This document shows positions 17,724 to 26,740 of a DNA stretch of 41,198 nucleotides, piece by piece (position 1 is the first letter of the stretch; every line of letters begins with the position of its first letter). The notes under the pieces were generated by a model. It searched no databases and was not told the DNA's origin. It was given only the letters and a program-made list of their open reading frames with translations. This DNA is from Acidobacteriota bacterium (GTDB taxonomy: Bacteria > Acidobacteriota > Blastocatellia > Pyrinomonadales > Pyrinomonadaceae), in NCBI GenBank assembly GCA_029557535.1, contig JAKQII010000143.1:1-41198 (forward strand), read 5' to 3'. A program made the position numbers and the translations under genes.

Positions 17724-19264
17724 TGAGATCGTTCGGCGAAATAGGAAGAACAAAGCTGATGACCGGCGGTCGCCGGGGGCTCTTCGTGCCGATCGCGCTG
17801 CTTTGGGGGCTGGCCCTTGTTGCCGGCTTTGCATTCCTCGTCTTCGACGAGGGCCTCGGTTCGGCCCTCGGAAGCTACTACCTGATCCCGTGGGCGCTGG
17901 CGGCGGGGGCGGTCGTATTGGCCCCGGCCGCATACTACTTTTACCGCGGCGAGTTCGACCTGTTCCATCCGCTCGTGTTCGGCGTCTGGTCATACATCTT
18001 CCCGGCATTCGTGATCGGCGCGCTTATCATCACGTTCAACATGACGAACAGTTACGTGATGCTCTTCGTGACCGATCCGGAATACACGCTGCCGTTGTCG
18101 CTCGTCTATGTTTCGATGGGCTTTCTCGGGGTCGTCGCCGGCTTTTACCTGCCTCTCGGCCGGTATCTTGCATCGCGGGCGACAAGGATCACGCCGGCAG
18201 GCGAATGGGACATCGACAAGATCTGGTTGCCGGGCGTCGCGCTGTCCCTATCCGGGCTGGCGATCAACATCATCGGGCTGCTTCAGGGCGTCCTCGGTTT
18301 CCAGCGCGTTGACGAGGTCGGCACGTTCGACAGCGCCGTCGTTTTTCTGACGTACATTTTCAACGTCGGCTACGTCATGCTCTGGCTCGGTGTTTTCCAG
18401 ACGCCCCGGCGCAATGGACAGTTCTACCTGATCGTCGCGTTCCTCGTGGCGATGATCCCGCTGCGGATGGCGCTCCAGGGGGGACGCAGCAGCCTCATGC
18501 TGAGCGTGATCTCGATCGCGGTCGGGTTCTGGTACTCGGGACGGCGGCTCAAGTGGCAGCACACGACGGTCTTCGGGGCGATCCTTGTTGTGGCGATCTT
18601 CATCGGGATCATCTACGGGACGACGTTTCGGCGCATCAAGGGATCGGAGGAGCGGATAAACGCCGGGGATTATGCGGGGCAGATCGTCGAGACCTTCAAT
18701 TATTTCTCGCGCACGGACACGGCGCTGATCCTGTCCGAAGGCATGTCGTCGATGGCCGAGCGCATCGAGAATCTGAGTTCGCTCGGAGTCGTTGTGGCGA
18801 ACTACGAGAAGCTCGAACCATACGAGGAGAGCTACGGGTTGAAGAACAACATCGTCAACGACCTGCTGACGGCGTTCGTGCCGCGGTTCGTCTGGCCGGA
18901 CAAACCGAACACTTCGGATCCGCGGGCTTACAGCGAGCTCTATTTCGACTTCGGCGAGAATTCGTTCGCGATCACTCCGTTCGGCGATCTGCTCCGGAAT
19001 TTCGGGGTCATCGGAATTCCGCTCGGGATGGCGATCATCGGTTTCTACTACCGCCTGATCTACGACTATCTGATCGATACGCCCGAACCGCGTCTCTGGA
19101 AGAAGGTCGCCTATTACCCCCTGCTGGCCGCGGTGTCGTTCGAATCGTTCTATGCCACGTTCTTTCCGATCGTGATCCGCGTGCTGTTCGTCGTGGTCGT
19201 GAGCGTCCTGTTCGTCGGCTTCTTTGCGCGAAAGCGGTTCTCCGGATCTTTGGCGGTACGGTAA
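17723..19264 (+). CDS. Wzy-like O-antigen/oligosaccharide repeat-unit polymerase
   Basis: About 10+ hydrophobic segments, large loop between late TM segments, position in a Wzx/Wzy locus; start ATG 17723 overlapping previous TGA. Family call from topology and context. Confidence 0.7.
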   Translation: MRSFGEIGRTKLMTGGRRGLFVPIALLWGLALVAGFAFLVFDEGLGSALGSYYLIPWALAAGAVVLAPAAYYFYRGEFDLFHPLVFGVWSYIFPAFVIGALIITFNMTNSYVMLFVTDPEYTLPLSLVYVSMGFLGVVAGFYLPLGRYLASRATRITPAGEWDIDKIWLPGVALSLSGLAINIIGLLQGVLGFQRVDEVGTFDSAVVFLTYIFNVGYVMLWLGVFQTPRRNGQFYLIVAFLVAMIPLRMALQGGRSSLMLSVISIAVGFWYSGRRLKWQHTTVFGAILVVAIFIGIIYGTTFRRIKGSEERINAGDYAGQIVETFNYFSRTDTALILSEGMSSMAERIENLSSLGVVVANYEKLEPYEESYGLKNNIVNDLLTAFVPRFVWPDKPNTSDPRAYSELYFDFGENSFAITPFGDLLRNFGVIGIPLGMAIIGFYYRLIYDYLIDTPEPRLWKKVAYYPLLAAVSFESFYATFFPIVIRVLFVVVVSVLFVGFFARKRFSGSLAVR

Positions 19265-19286
19265 ATCATCTGTTTACAGAGGTTAG

Positions 19287-20276
19287 ATGGAAAAGATCGT
19301 CTTTACCAACGGCTGCTTCGACATCCTCCATCCGGGACATGTCGATCTCCTCGCGCGGGCGCGGGCGCTCGGAACGCGGCTGATCGTCGGCATCAACAGC
19401 GACGCTTCGGTCAGATCGATCAAGGGCGCGGGGCGGCCGCTCATGACGCAGGATGAGCGTGCCGCCGTCCTGATCGGTCTCGCGGCCGTCGACGAGGTCC
19501 GGGTCTTTGACGAGCCGACGCCGGAAAACCTGATCCGCGAGATCGCTCCCGACGTTCTCGTCAAGGGCGGGGACTGGCCCGAATCGGAGATCATCGGCGC
19601 GGATTTCGTTCGCGCCAGGGGCGGGGAAGTGCATTCGCTGCCGCTTCTCGAAGGACACTCGAGCAGCGCGATCATCGCGCGAAACGGAGTTGCGCCCGGC
19701 AGTCGCGTCAGCGGAGGCGTCGCGGACACACTCCGCGAGCACCTCGAGGTGTTTGATCGTTTGCTCGCCGCAAATGTTGGCGATATTGAGGTTGCCGGGG
19801 CGGCGTTGGTTCACGTCCTGCGCCGCGGCGGGAAGGTCCTGATCTGCGGGAACGGCGGGAGCGCGGCCGACGCCCAGCACTTCGCGGCGGAACTCGTCGG
19901 AAGGTTCGAAGGCGAACGGGCCGGACTTCCTTCGGTCGCCCTGACGACCGACACATCCGCGCTGACGGCGATCACGAACGACTATTCGTTCGAAAGAGTA
20001 TTCGCGCGCCAGGTCGAAGCGCTTGGCCGCGAGGGCGACGCGCTCGTGGCGATCAGCACGAGCGGCAATTCGCCGAACGTGCTCGCCGCGGTCATGGCGG
20101 CGCGCGCCCTTCGAATGGCTACCTTCGGACTGACGGGGGCGAGAGGGAAAAAACTGGCGTCGCTCTGCGATCATGCCGTTCTCGTCCCGTCGGAACGGAC
20201 GGCGCGGATTCAGGAAGCGCACCTGACAGTCATCCATCTTTGGTGCGGGATCATCGACAATGAATTCCGAAGTTAA
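19287..20276 (+). CDS. Bifunctional fusion: D-glycero-beta-D-manno-heptose-1-phosphate adenylyltransferase (HldE C-domain/HldC) + phosphoheptose isomerase (GmhA)
   Basis: N-half: VFTNGCFDILHPGHVDLLARARALG...VDEVRVFDEPTPENLI...DVLVKGGDW (RfaE2). C-half: GGKVLICGNGGSAADAQHFAAELVGRF...VAISTSGNSPNVLAAVMAAR...QEAHLTVIHLWCGIID (GmhA SIS). Confidence 0.92.
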   Translation: MEKIVFTNGCFDILHPGHVDLLARARALGTRLIVGINSDASVRSIKGAGRPLMTQDERAAVLIGLAAVDEVRVFDEPTPENLIREIAPDVLVKGGDWPESEIIGADFVRARGGEVHSLPLLEGHSSSAIIARNGVAPGSRVSGGVADTLREHLEVFDRLLAANVGDIEVAGAALVHVLRRGGKVLICGNGGSAADAQHFAAELVGRFEGERAGLPSVALTTDTSALTAITNDYSFERVFARQVEALGREGDALVAISTSGNSPNVLAAVMAARALRMATFGLTGARGKKLASLCDHAVLVPSERTARIQEAHLTVIHLWCGIIDNEFRS

Positions 20277-21249
20277 AGTGTTGGTTGAGGAAATACTCGT
20301 TAAAGCGCCCCGCGTGCGCGTCCTGGTGGTCGGGGACGTGATGCTCGACCGCTATCATTGGGGAAATGTTTCCAGAATCTCGCCGGAAGCGCCGGTCCCG
20401 GTCGTCAGACTCGAACGGACGACGATCGCGGCGGGCGGGGCCGCCAACGTGGCGGCGAACATCGTCGGCCTTGGCGCGACCGTCCGTCTTTTTGGGCTCA
20501 TCGGCGATGATGCCGAAGGTGATGTCCTGAGGCAGGAGATCGTGCGCGCGGGCGTCGGTGGCGACGATCTGTTCGCGGTCAGGCAGCGGCCTACGACCGT
20601 CAAGACGCGTATCGTCGCTCACGGACAGCATGTCGTCCGGCTCGATCAGGAAGACTCGGCGGCGCTGGACGGTCCGGCGGAGGATGAACTGAACACGCGG
20701 ATAGGTGCCGCGCTGCCGTCGGCGTCGATCGTGATCGTTTCCGACTATGCGAAGGGAATGCTTTCGGACGCCATCCTCGCGCGTCTGATAACGTCAGCGA
20801 GGCGGCTCGGGATTCCGGTTCTCGCCGACCCGAAAGGCAAAGAGTACGGGAAATACGCCGGCGCGACAATGGTCACGCCGAACCAAAAAGAGGCGTTGGA
20901 CGCCTGCGGGCTCGATTCCGAGAACTCACTCGAGGCGGCGGGCCGTAAATTGCTCACGGATCTTGACTTGGAGTCGGTGCTTATCACCCGCGGCGAGGCC
21001 GGAATGAGCCTCTTTCGGGGCGCCGGCGGACCGGTTTCGTTCGCGGCGCGGGCCCGCACGGTCTTCGACGTCACGGGGGCAGGCGACACCGTGATCGCCG
21101 CGCTCGGTACCGCGCTCGGCACCGGCGTCGGACTGTTGGCTGCGGTCGAGTTCGCTAATCTCGCGGCGGGGATCGTCGTCGAGCAGATCGGCACCACCGC
21201 GATCACCGCCTCCCTCGTCAGGGAATACCTGGACGCTCACTCCGATTAA
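20260..21249 (+). CDS. hldA: D-glycero-beta-D-manno-heptose-7-phosphate kinase (HldE N-domain/HldA, PfkB family)
   Basis: VLVVGDVMLDRYHWGNVSRISPEAPVPVVRLERTTIAAGGAANVAANIVGLGATVRLFGLIGDD; VFDVTGAGDTVIAALGTALG. Confidence 0.93.
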   Translation: MNSEVKVLVEEILVKAPRVRVLVVGDVMLDRYHWGNVSRISPEAPVPVVRLERTTIAAGGAANVAANIVGLGATVRLFGLIGDDAEGDVLRQEIVRAGVGGDDLFAVRQRPTTVKTRIVAHGQHVVRLDQEDSAALDGPAEDELNTRIGAALPSASIVIVSDYAKGMLSDAILARLITSARRLGIPVLADPKGKEYGKYAGATMVTPNQKEALDACGLDSENSLEAAGRKLLTDLDLESVLITRGEAGMSLFRGAGGPVSFAARARTVFDVTGAGDTVIAALGTALGTGVGLLAAVEFANLAAGIVVEQIGTTAITASLVREYLDAHSD

Positions 21250-21530
21250 ACCCAGATTACGCATTAGCCGTCCAATCGGGCTGATGCCGAACGGCGCGCC
21301 TAAGAAACACGTGGCGTTCGATTTGTGGCAAATTAGCCGCTGATGAACGCGGATGACGCGGACAATCCATTAAGCCAGATCATGGCGAATTGCGATTCTG
21401 TCGTAATCGACGGCCAAAGTTCGATCAGGTCTGCACTTTCTGCTCAAATCCGCGTTATCTGGGTAAATCGCGGCTAAATCGATCAACGGGGTTGAGGAGC
21501 CGAAGTGTCTATTGCGTAATCTCGGTTAAA
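21246..21530. repeat. Nested inverted-repeat intergenic element (MITE/REP-like)
   Basis: Outer arms 21246-21267 (ttaaacccagattacgcattag) and 21509-21530 (ctattgcgtaatctcggttaaa), 19/22 complementary. Inner arms 21333-21362 (ttagccgctgatgaacgcggatgacgcgga) and 21449-21477 (tccgcgttatctgggtaaatcgcggctaa), about 24/29 complementary. Confidence 0.6.
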
Positions 21531-21592
21531 TGCCCCCGAATGGTAAGCGGACGCCTCAAGTCAGCACGCTTAACTGCTGCAAATAGCACCAT

Positions 21593-22708
21593 TCAGGGCG
21601 CTACCGATCGATAAAGCTCAAGCCATTTCGAGATATTTCCGGAAATATCGAATTCGCGTTCCACGAGCGGGCGGCAGCGGCTTCGCATCTCGCCATATGC
21701 GCTTTCCGAAAGCGACAGCATGCGGTCGATGGCAGCAGCCAGCGACGCCGGCGCATTGTCGGACCAAATGCCGACGCGCTCGTCCTCGAGGATCTTCCAC
21801 GGCGCGCCGCGCGAGGCGATCACCGGCGTTCCCTGGGCGAGCGCTTCGAGAACCACGACGCCGAAATTCTCGGTGTGGGACGGCATCACCATCAGCCTCG
21901 CGTTCGCGAGCAGTGCCTGTTTTTCCCCGCCTTCGACCTGCCCGACAAATCTGACGCGCGACCCGAGGCCGAGCCGCGCGACCAGATCCCTCAGCGGCGC
22001 CTCGAATTCGGGCTTGCCGGTCCCGGCGATCCTCAGCTCGAACCCGGACTCCATGAACCGGGGCGACCGCGATACGGCTTCGATGAGGTTGTCGATCGCC
22101 TTTTTGGGGTGGATCCTGCCGATGAACAGCAGGTAGTCTGCCGCGTTCCTTTGAACCTGATCCGGAATTTCGAGATAGTTCGGGATCCGAACCACCCGCG
22201 CGCCCTCGCCGAACACTTTTCTGATGTAGGCGGACTCCTCATCGCATGTGGAATGATAGACGGGATAGCGCCCGACGAGCAGTTTGAGCAACGCGAGAAT
22301 GGGCTTCTTGCGGCCCTTCGAGTGCTCGAGCGCGATCGGGTCGAGTTCGCCGCGCGGCGACCAGAGCAGCTTCTTTCCCAGGATCCGCGCGACGATACCG
22401 GTGGCGAACGCCGCGGGATAAAAGACCGAGGAGACGTGCACGATGTCGTTCACGCGAACGCGGCGGATCGCCAGCAGCGTTTGCTTGAGCGGAAAATTGA
22501 GGTTCGGTGTCCGGACGTAGATCGTCCGGATGCCCTCGACCTTCGCCCATTCGTTGAGCGGCGTTCCCGGGCCAAGGCCCTTGTCGGACGCGACGACCTC
22601 CGGGAGAAGGCCCTCGGCCGCGAGGTTCTTCGCGATCCAGTAGACGGAATTGGCCGGGCCGCCGGCCTGCGACGGATAAAAGACCTCGACCGGATAAAGG
22701 ATCTTCAT
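21593..22708 (-). CDS. Glycosyltransferase family 4 (GT-B)
   Basis: MKILYPVEVFYPSQAGGPANSVYWIAKNLAAEG; LLFIGRIHPKKAIDNLIEAV; VMPSHTENFGVVVLEALAQGTPVIAS. Start at 22708. Confidence 0.9.
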   Translation of the reverse strand: MKILYPVEVFYPSQAGGPANSVYWIAKNLAAEGLLPEVVASDKGLGPGTPLNEWAKVEGIRTIYVRTPNLNFPLKQTLLAIRRVRVNDIVHVSSVFYPAAFATGIVARILGKKLLWSPRGELDPIALEHSKGRKKPILALLKLLVGRYPVYHSTCDEESAYIRKVFGEGARVVRIPNYLEIPDQVQRNAADYLLFIGRIHPKKAIDNLIEAVSRSPRFMESGFELRIAGTGKPEFEAPLRDLVARLGLGSRVRFVGQVEGGEKQALLANARLMVMPSHTENFGVVVLEALAQGTPVIASRGAPWKILEDERVGIWSDNAPASLAAAIDRMLSLSESAYGEMRSRCRPLVEREFDISGNISKWLELYRSVAP

Positions 22709-22712
22709 GTGA

Positions 22713-24563
22713 TCAGAAGCGGTTGGCGTCGAGCCAATCGGAAAGCACGACGAGGTGCCAGACATGCGACCAGAGAACGCCGGAGCGCCGTTCGGAAAAG
22801 TCGTCCCAGAGCCGGGTCAGACGTCCGGGATCGAGCAGCGCCCGCCCGGCGAGCGCCGCGATCCGTGCTTCGCAAAACTCCCGCAGTTCCGCGCGCATCC
22901 ACTTTTCCCAAGGCAGGACGAACCCCATTTTTGGCCTGTGCACGATCGAATCGGGAAGGAGCGGCGCGAGCGAGTCCACCAGGAGCCGTTTCGGGAAGTC
23001 CGGATATTTGTATTCGTCGGGGATCTCGAGGACATATTCGACCAGCTCGTAATCGAAGAACGGTTCGCGGACCTCAAGGGCCGACGCCATGCTGAACTGG
23101 TCCGCGTCCTTGAGCAGCACGTTCTGGGTGTAACCTAGAAACTCGGCGATCGAGAACTGGCTCAGAAGCGGAAATTCGGCGATTGCCGCGGCGCGGCCCG
23201 CCAGTTCCTTGGTGATGTTGAAGGTGTCCGGCTTCCCGCCTTCAAGTTCGCAGATCAGCCGATCGGAAAGGACCTGCCGGGTCCGCGGATAAAAGTGCTC
23301 GATCCCGTTTCCGGACTCAAGGACAGCGCCGATCCGCTGGTGCTTCGAGTTTGCCGACAGGGCAAGGACGGCACCCGCGGCGCGGCGTACGATCCGCGGC
23401 GTGAGCGAAACCGCCCCGCGGCGGAACTTCAGCCAGTTGATGAAGTTCGGGTAGCCGGCGAAAAGCTCGTCACCGCCGACTCCCGACAGCGCGACCTTGA
23501 GGCCGGCGGCGCGTGTCGCCTTCGAGACGACGTAAGTGTTGACCCCGTCGCCGCTTGGCGAATCGGCGCCGGCGAGCGCGGCCGGAAGCGATTCGAGAAA
23601 GTCGCCCGCGCGGAGCCGCACGCTCTGGTGATCGGTCCCGAACCTTTTCGCGATCGTCTCGGCGTGGACCGATTCATCGAACTCAGGCTCCTCGAAATTG
23701 ACGGAAAAGGTGCTGACCGGCGCGTCGCTGATCTGCGACATCAGGGCGACGATCGCGCTCGAATCGATCCCGCCCGACAGAAAGGCTCCGAGCCGGACGT
23801 CGCTGACCAGGCGGCGTTTGACCGAGTTTTCGAGCAGTCCGCGAATCCGTTCGCGGACCTCGGGTGCGGACTTTTCGCTGAATGCTCCGCGGCGGCCGTC
23901 GATCGACCAGTAGCGGCCGGTGCGCAGCCCGCCCGTGCCGAATTTCGCCCAGCAGCCCGCGGGAAGCTGGCGGATGCCCGCAACGATCGTTCCGGGCGAG
24001 TACACGGACTGGAACGCCAGGTAATCGCGGAGTCCGGCCCGGTCGATCGTCCGGTCGGCAAGACCCGAGGCGAGAACGGAGCGGATCTCCGAGGCGAAGA
24101 CAAGATTCCTGCCGGTTAGGCAGTAATAGAGCGGCTTGACGCCCATCCGGTCGCGGGCAAGAAAAAGCTCGCGCGTCAGGCGGTCCCAGATGGCGAACGC
24201 GAACATCCCGTTGAGCATGGCGAGGCAGTCGCTTCCGAACCGCTCGTAAGCGGCGAGGATGGTCTCCGTGTCCGACGCGGTGCGGAACGGATATTCGGGC
24301 ATTCGCTCACGGACCTCGCCGAAATTGTAAATCTCGCCGTTAAATGTGATTATGAAACGGTTTTCCGTGTCCGACATCGGCTGGTTGGCGCTCTCTGAGA
24401 GATCGATGATCGAAAGCCGCCGGTGTCCGAGCGCGATGCCTTCGTCGATAAATCGCCCGGCGGCGTCGGGTCCGCGGTGGGCCAGCCGGCCGGTCATCGC
24501 ATCGATCGCCGCTTCGGCATGCTCGCGTTCCATCGGGCCGGCCAGACCGGCTATTCCGCACAT
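22713..24563 (-). CDS. asnB: Asparagine synthase (glutamine-hydrolysing) homologue
   Basis: MCGIAGLAG N-terminal Cys nucleophile at start 24563; HRRLSIIDLSESANQPM; LGAFLSGGIDSSAIVALMS PP-loop; GVGGDELFAGYP. Confidence 0.93.
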   Translation of the reverse strand: MCGIAGLAGPMEREHAEAAIDAMTGRLAHRGPDAAGRFIDEGIALGHRRLSIIDLSESANQPMSDTENRFIITFNGEIYNFGEVRERMPEYPFRTASDTETILAAYERFGSDCLAMLNGMFAFAIWDRLTRELFLARDRMGVKPLYYCLTGRNLVFASEIRSVLASGLADRTIDRAGLRDYLAFQSVYSPGTIVAGIRQLPAGCWAKFGTGGLRTGRYWSIDGRRGAFSEKSAPEVRERIRGLLENSVKRRLVSDVRLGAFLSGGIDSSAIVALMSQISDAPVSTFSVNFEEPEFDESVHAETIAKRFGTDHQSVRLRAGDFLESLPAALAGADSPSGDGVNTYVVSKATRAAGLKVALSGVGGDELFAGYPNFINWLKFRRGAVSLTPRIVRRAAGAVLALSANSKHQRIGAVLESGNGIEHFYPRTRQVLSDRLICELEGGKPDTFNITKELAGRAAAIAEFPLLSQFSIAEFLGYTQNVLLKDADQFSMASALEVREPFFDYELVEYVLEIPDEYKYPDFPKRLLVDSLAPLLPDSIVHRPKMGFVLPWEKWMRAELREFCEARIAALAGRALLDPGRLTRLWDDFSERRSGVLWSHVWHLVVLSDWLDANRF

Positions 24564-24784
24564 ATTGAAGAGCATACAACAAAGCCGCTCAGGTTGGACA
24601 ACGGGTCGCGGACCGCTCCGGCCGGAACCTGTTCAGAAATTACCTGAGGTTTTTTCGGGTGAATTCTGGAGTTTTCGTGAAATCGGATTGCAAATCACCC
24701 GTAACTGTGGCAAATACGGTAATTATCGGTTCATGTCATGGTTGAGATGTCGGCGCGGCGACGATTAGAGACCACATTAAGTCA

Positions 24785-25672
24785 ATGAAAGTACTTGTAT
24801 TCGGCGCCACAGGCATGCTCGGTCACGCGATACTTTCGCGCTGGCAGGATCGTTTCGACGTTTTCGGCGTGATGCGGGGCAAGTTCGAACGGATCGAGCG
24901 GTTACGGATACTCGAACGCGGCCGCGCGTTCGACGGCGTCGACGTCAGGGACGAGGGCAGTGTGAGGATGGTCGTTGAAGCCGTCCGGCCCGACGTGATA
25001 TTCAACGCGGTCGGCATTATCAAGCAGCTCCCGAGCTCGATGAACGTCGTCGATACGCTCGAGATAAACTCCATCTTCCCGCACCGGCTGGCGGGGCTGG
25101 CGGCAGAATTCGGCGCCCGTCTCGTCAACGTCAGCACCGATTGCGTGTTCTCGGGGTCGAAGGGCATGTACACGGAATCGGATCAGCCCGACGCGCTGGA
25201 CCTGTACGGCGTCAGCAAGCGATTCGGAGAGGTCGCCGAGGGAAACTGCCTGACCGTCAGAACTTCGATCATCGGGCCCGAGATCGGAAGTTCGCACAGC
25301 CTGCTGGACTGGTTCCTCGGAAACGAAGGCGGGGAGGTGAAGGGTTACAGCAACGCCGTTTTTTCGGGCTTTCCGACGGTGGTTCTGGCCGATATTCTCG
25401 GCGACGTCATCGAGCGACCTCCGGATCTGGCCGGGCTATTTCACGTTTCCGCCGAGCCGATCGACAAGTTCACGCTCCTGCAGCTGGTCCGTGACGCCTA
25501 CGGCGCGCGGATCGCGATCGTCCCGGACGGGGAGCTCGTCATCGACCGGAGCCTGGACTCCGGTCGGTTCCGTGAGGCAACGGGCTTTGTCCCGCGCCCG
25601 TGGCCCGCGATGATACGCGAGATGGCGGCGGCGGACACCCGGCGTTTACAAACGCCCGAAAACCTAAAATAA
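24785..25672 (+). CDS. SDR, RmlD-like reductase (FnlB/WbjC/CapF-type candidate)
   Basis: KVLVFGATGMLGHAILSRW; RLVNVSTDCVFSGSKGMYTESDQPDALDLYGVSKRFGE; adjacent to FnlA- and FnlC-like genes. Confidence 0.85.
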   Translation: MKVLVFGATGMLGHAILSRWQDRFDVFGVMRGKFERIERLRILERGRAFDGVDVRDEGSVRMVVEAVRPDVIFNAVGIIKQLPSSMNVVDTLEINSIFPHRLAGLAAEFGARLVNVSTDCVFSGSKGMYTESDQPDALDLYGVSKRFGEVAEGNCLTVRTSIIGPEIGSSHSLLDWFLGNEGGEVKGYSNAVFSGFPTVVLADILGDVIERPPDLAGLFHVSAEPIDKFTLLQLVRDAYGARIAIVPDGELVIDRSLDSGRFREATGFVPRPWPAMIREMAAADTRRLQTPENLK

Positions 25673-25680
25673 TTGTTGCG

Positions 25681-26733
25681 ATGAAATCACTTGAAGGAAA
25701 GCGGATCCTTGTCACCGGCGGCACCGGATCGCTCGGAAAGACGCTTGTGCGGCGCTTGCTCGGCGGATCCGCGGGACGTCCGGCGAAGATCACCGTCTAC
25801 TCGCGCGACGAGGCGAAGCAGCACTATATGCGTCTCGAATACATGCACCGCGAGCATGCCACGGATGACGTTATCTATCAGAATTCACAGGACTTATTGA
25901 GTTTCAGGATCGGCGATGTGCGCGACCTGCCGGCGGTCGCGCGGGCGATGCGCGAGGCTGACGTGGTGTTTCATGCGGCGGCGCTCAAACAGGTTCCGTC
26001 GTGCGAGTATTTTCCGTTCGAGGCGGTCCAGACCAACGTCATCGGGGCGCAGAATCTTGTCCGTGCGGTACGCGAGTACCATCTTCCGATCGAGCGGATC
26101 GTCGGAATCTCGACCGACAAGGCCTGCAAGCCGATCAACGTCATGGGGATGACCAAGGCGCTCCAGGAACGGATCCTGCTCGAGGCGAACCGCGATTGCC
26201 CGGGGACCGTATTTACCTGCGTTCGGTACGGAAACGTCATCGCCTCGCGCGGTTCGATCATCCCGCTGTTCGTCGAACAGATCTCGAAGGCGCAGCCGCT
26301 GACGATCACGATGCCCGAGATGACGCGTTTTCTCCTGAGCCTCGAGCGGGCCGTCGATACCGTGCTCGCGGCGGTCGGCGGCGGCGGGCCGGGCGAGACA
26401 TACGTTCCGAAGGTGCTCTCGGCGAAGATCACCGACGTTGCGCTGGCGCTGATGGGCGGCAAGGGCCTCCCGCTCGTCTACACGGGGATCCGTCCCGGCG
26501 AGAAGATCCACGAGATCATGGTCTCCGAAGAGGAGATCCACCGGACCGTCGAGCGCGGCGACTATTACGTCATCCTTCCGGTTCTGCCGGAGTTGCGGGC
26601 GGGCGGCGACCTCGTGCCCGCGCTCGAAAGCGAATACTCGTCGAAGGACGGAAATATCTCCGGCGACGAACTGCGGAGCCTGCTGAGCGGGGCCGACGAC
26701 GAGATCCGGCGGTTCCTGACAAAGACATCCTGA
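25681..26733 (+). CDS. UDP-GlcNAc 4,6-dehydratase/5-epimerase family (FnlA/WbjB/CapE-like)
   Basis: GKRILVTGGTGSLGKTLVRRLL; YSRDEAKQHYMRLEY; VFHAAALKQVPSCEYFPFEAVQTNVIGAQNLV; STDKACKPINVMGMTKALQERI. Confidence 0.88.
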   Translation: MKSLEGKRILVTGGTGSLGKTLVRRLLGGSAGRPAKITVYSRDEAKQHYMRLEYMHREHATDDVIYQNSQDLLSFRIGDVRDLPAVARAMREADVVFHAAALKQVPSCEYFPFEAVQTNVIGAQNLVRAVREYHLPIERIVGISTDKACKPINVMGMTKALQERILLEANRDCPGTVFTCVRYGNVIASRGSIIPLFVEQISKAQPLTITMPEMTRFLLSLERAVDTVLAAVGGGGPGETYVPKVLSAKITDVALALMGGKGLPLVYTGIRPGEKIHEIMVSEEEIHRTVERGDYYVILPVLPELRAGGDLVPALESEYSSKDGNISGDELRSLLSGADDEIRRFLTKTS

Positions 26734-26740
26734 AAATATT

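Noticed and set aside
21875-23095. 406-aa plus-strand ORF spanning GT4 and asnB
   Set aside because: Antisense to two well-supported genes and crosses their junction; compositional artefact.
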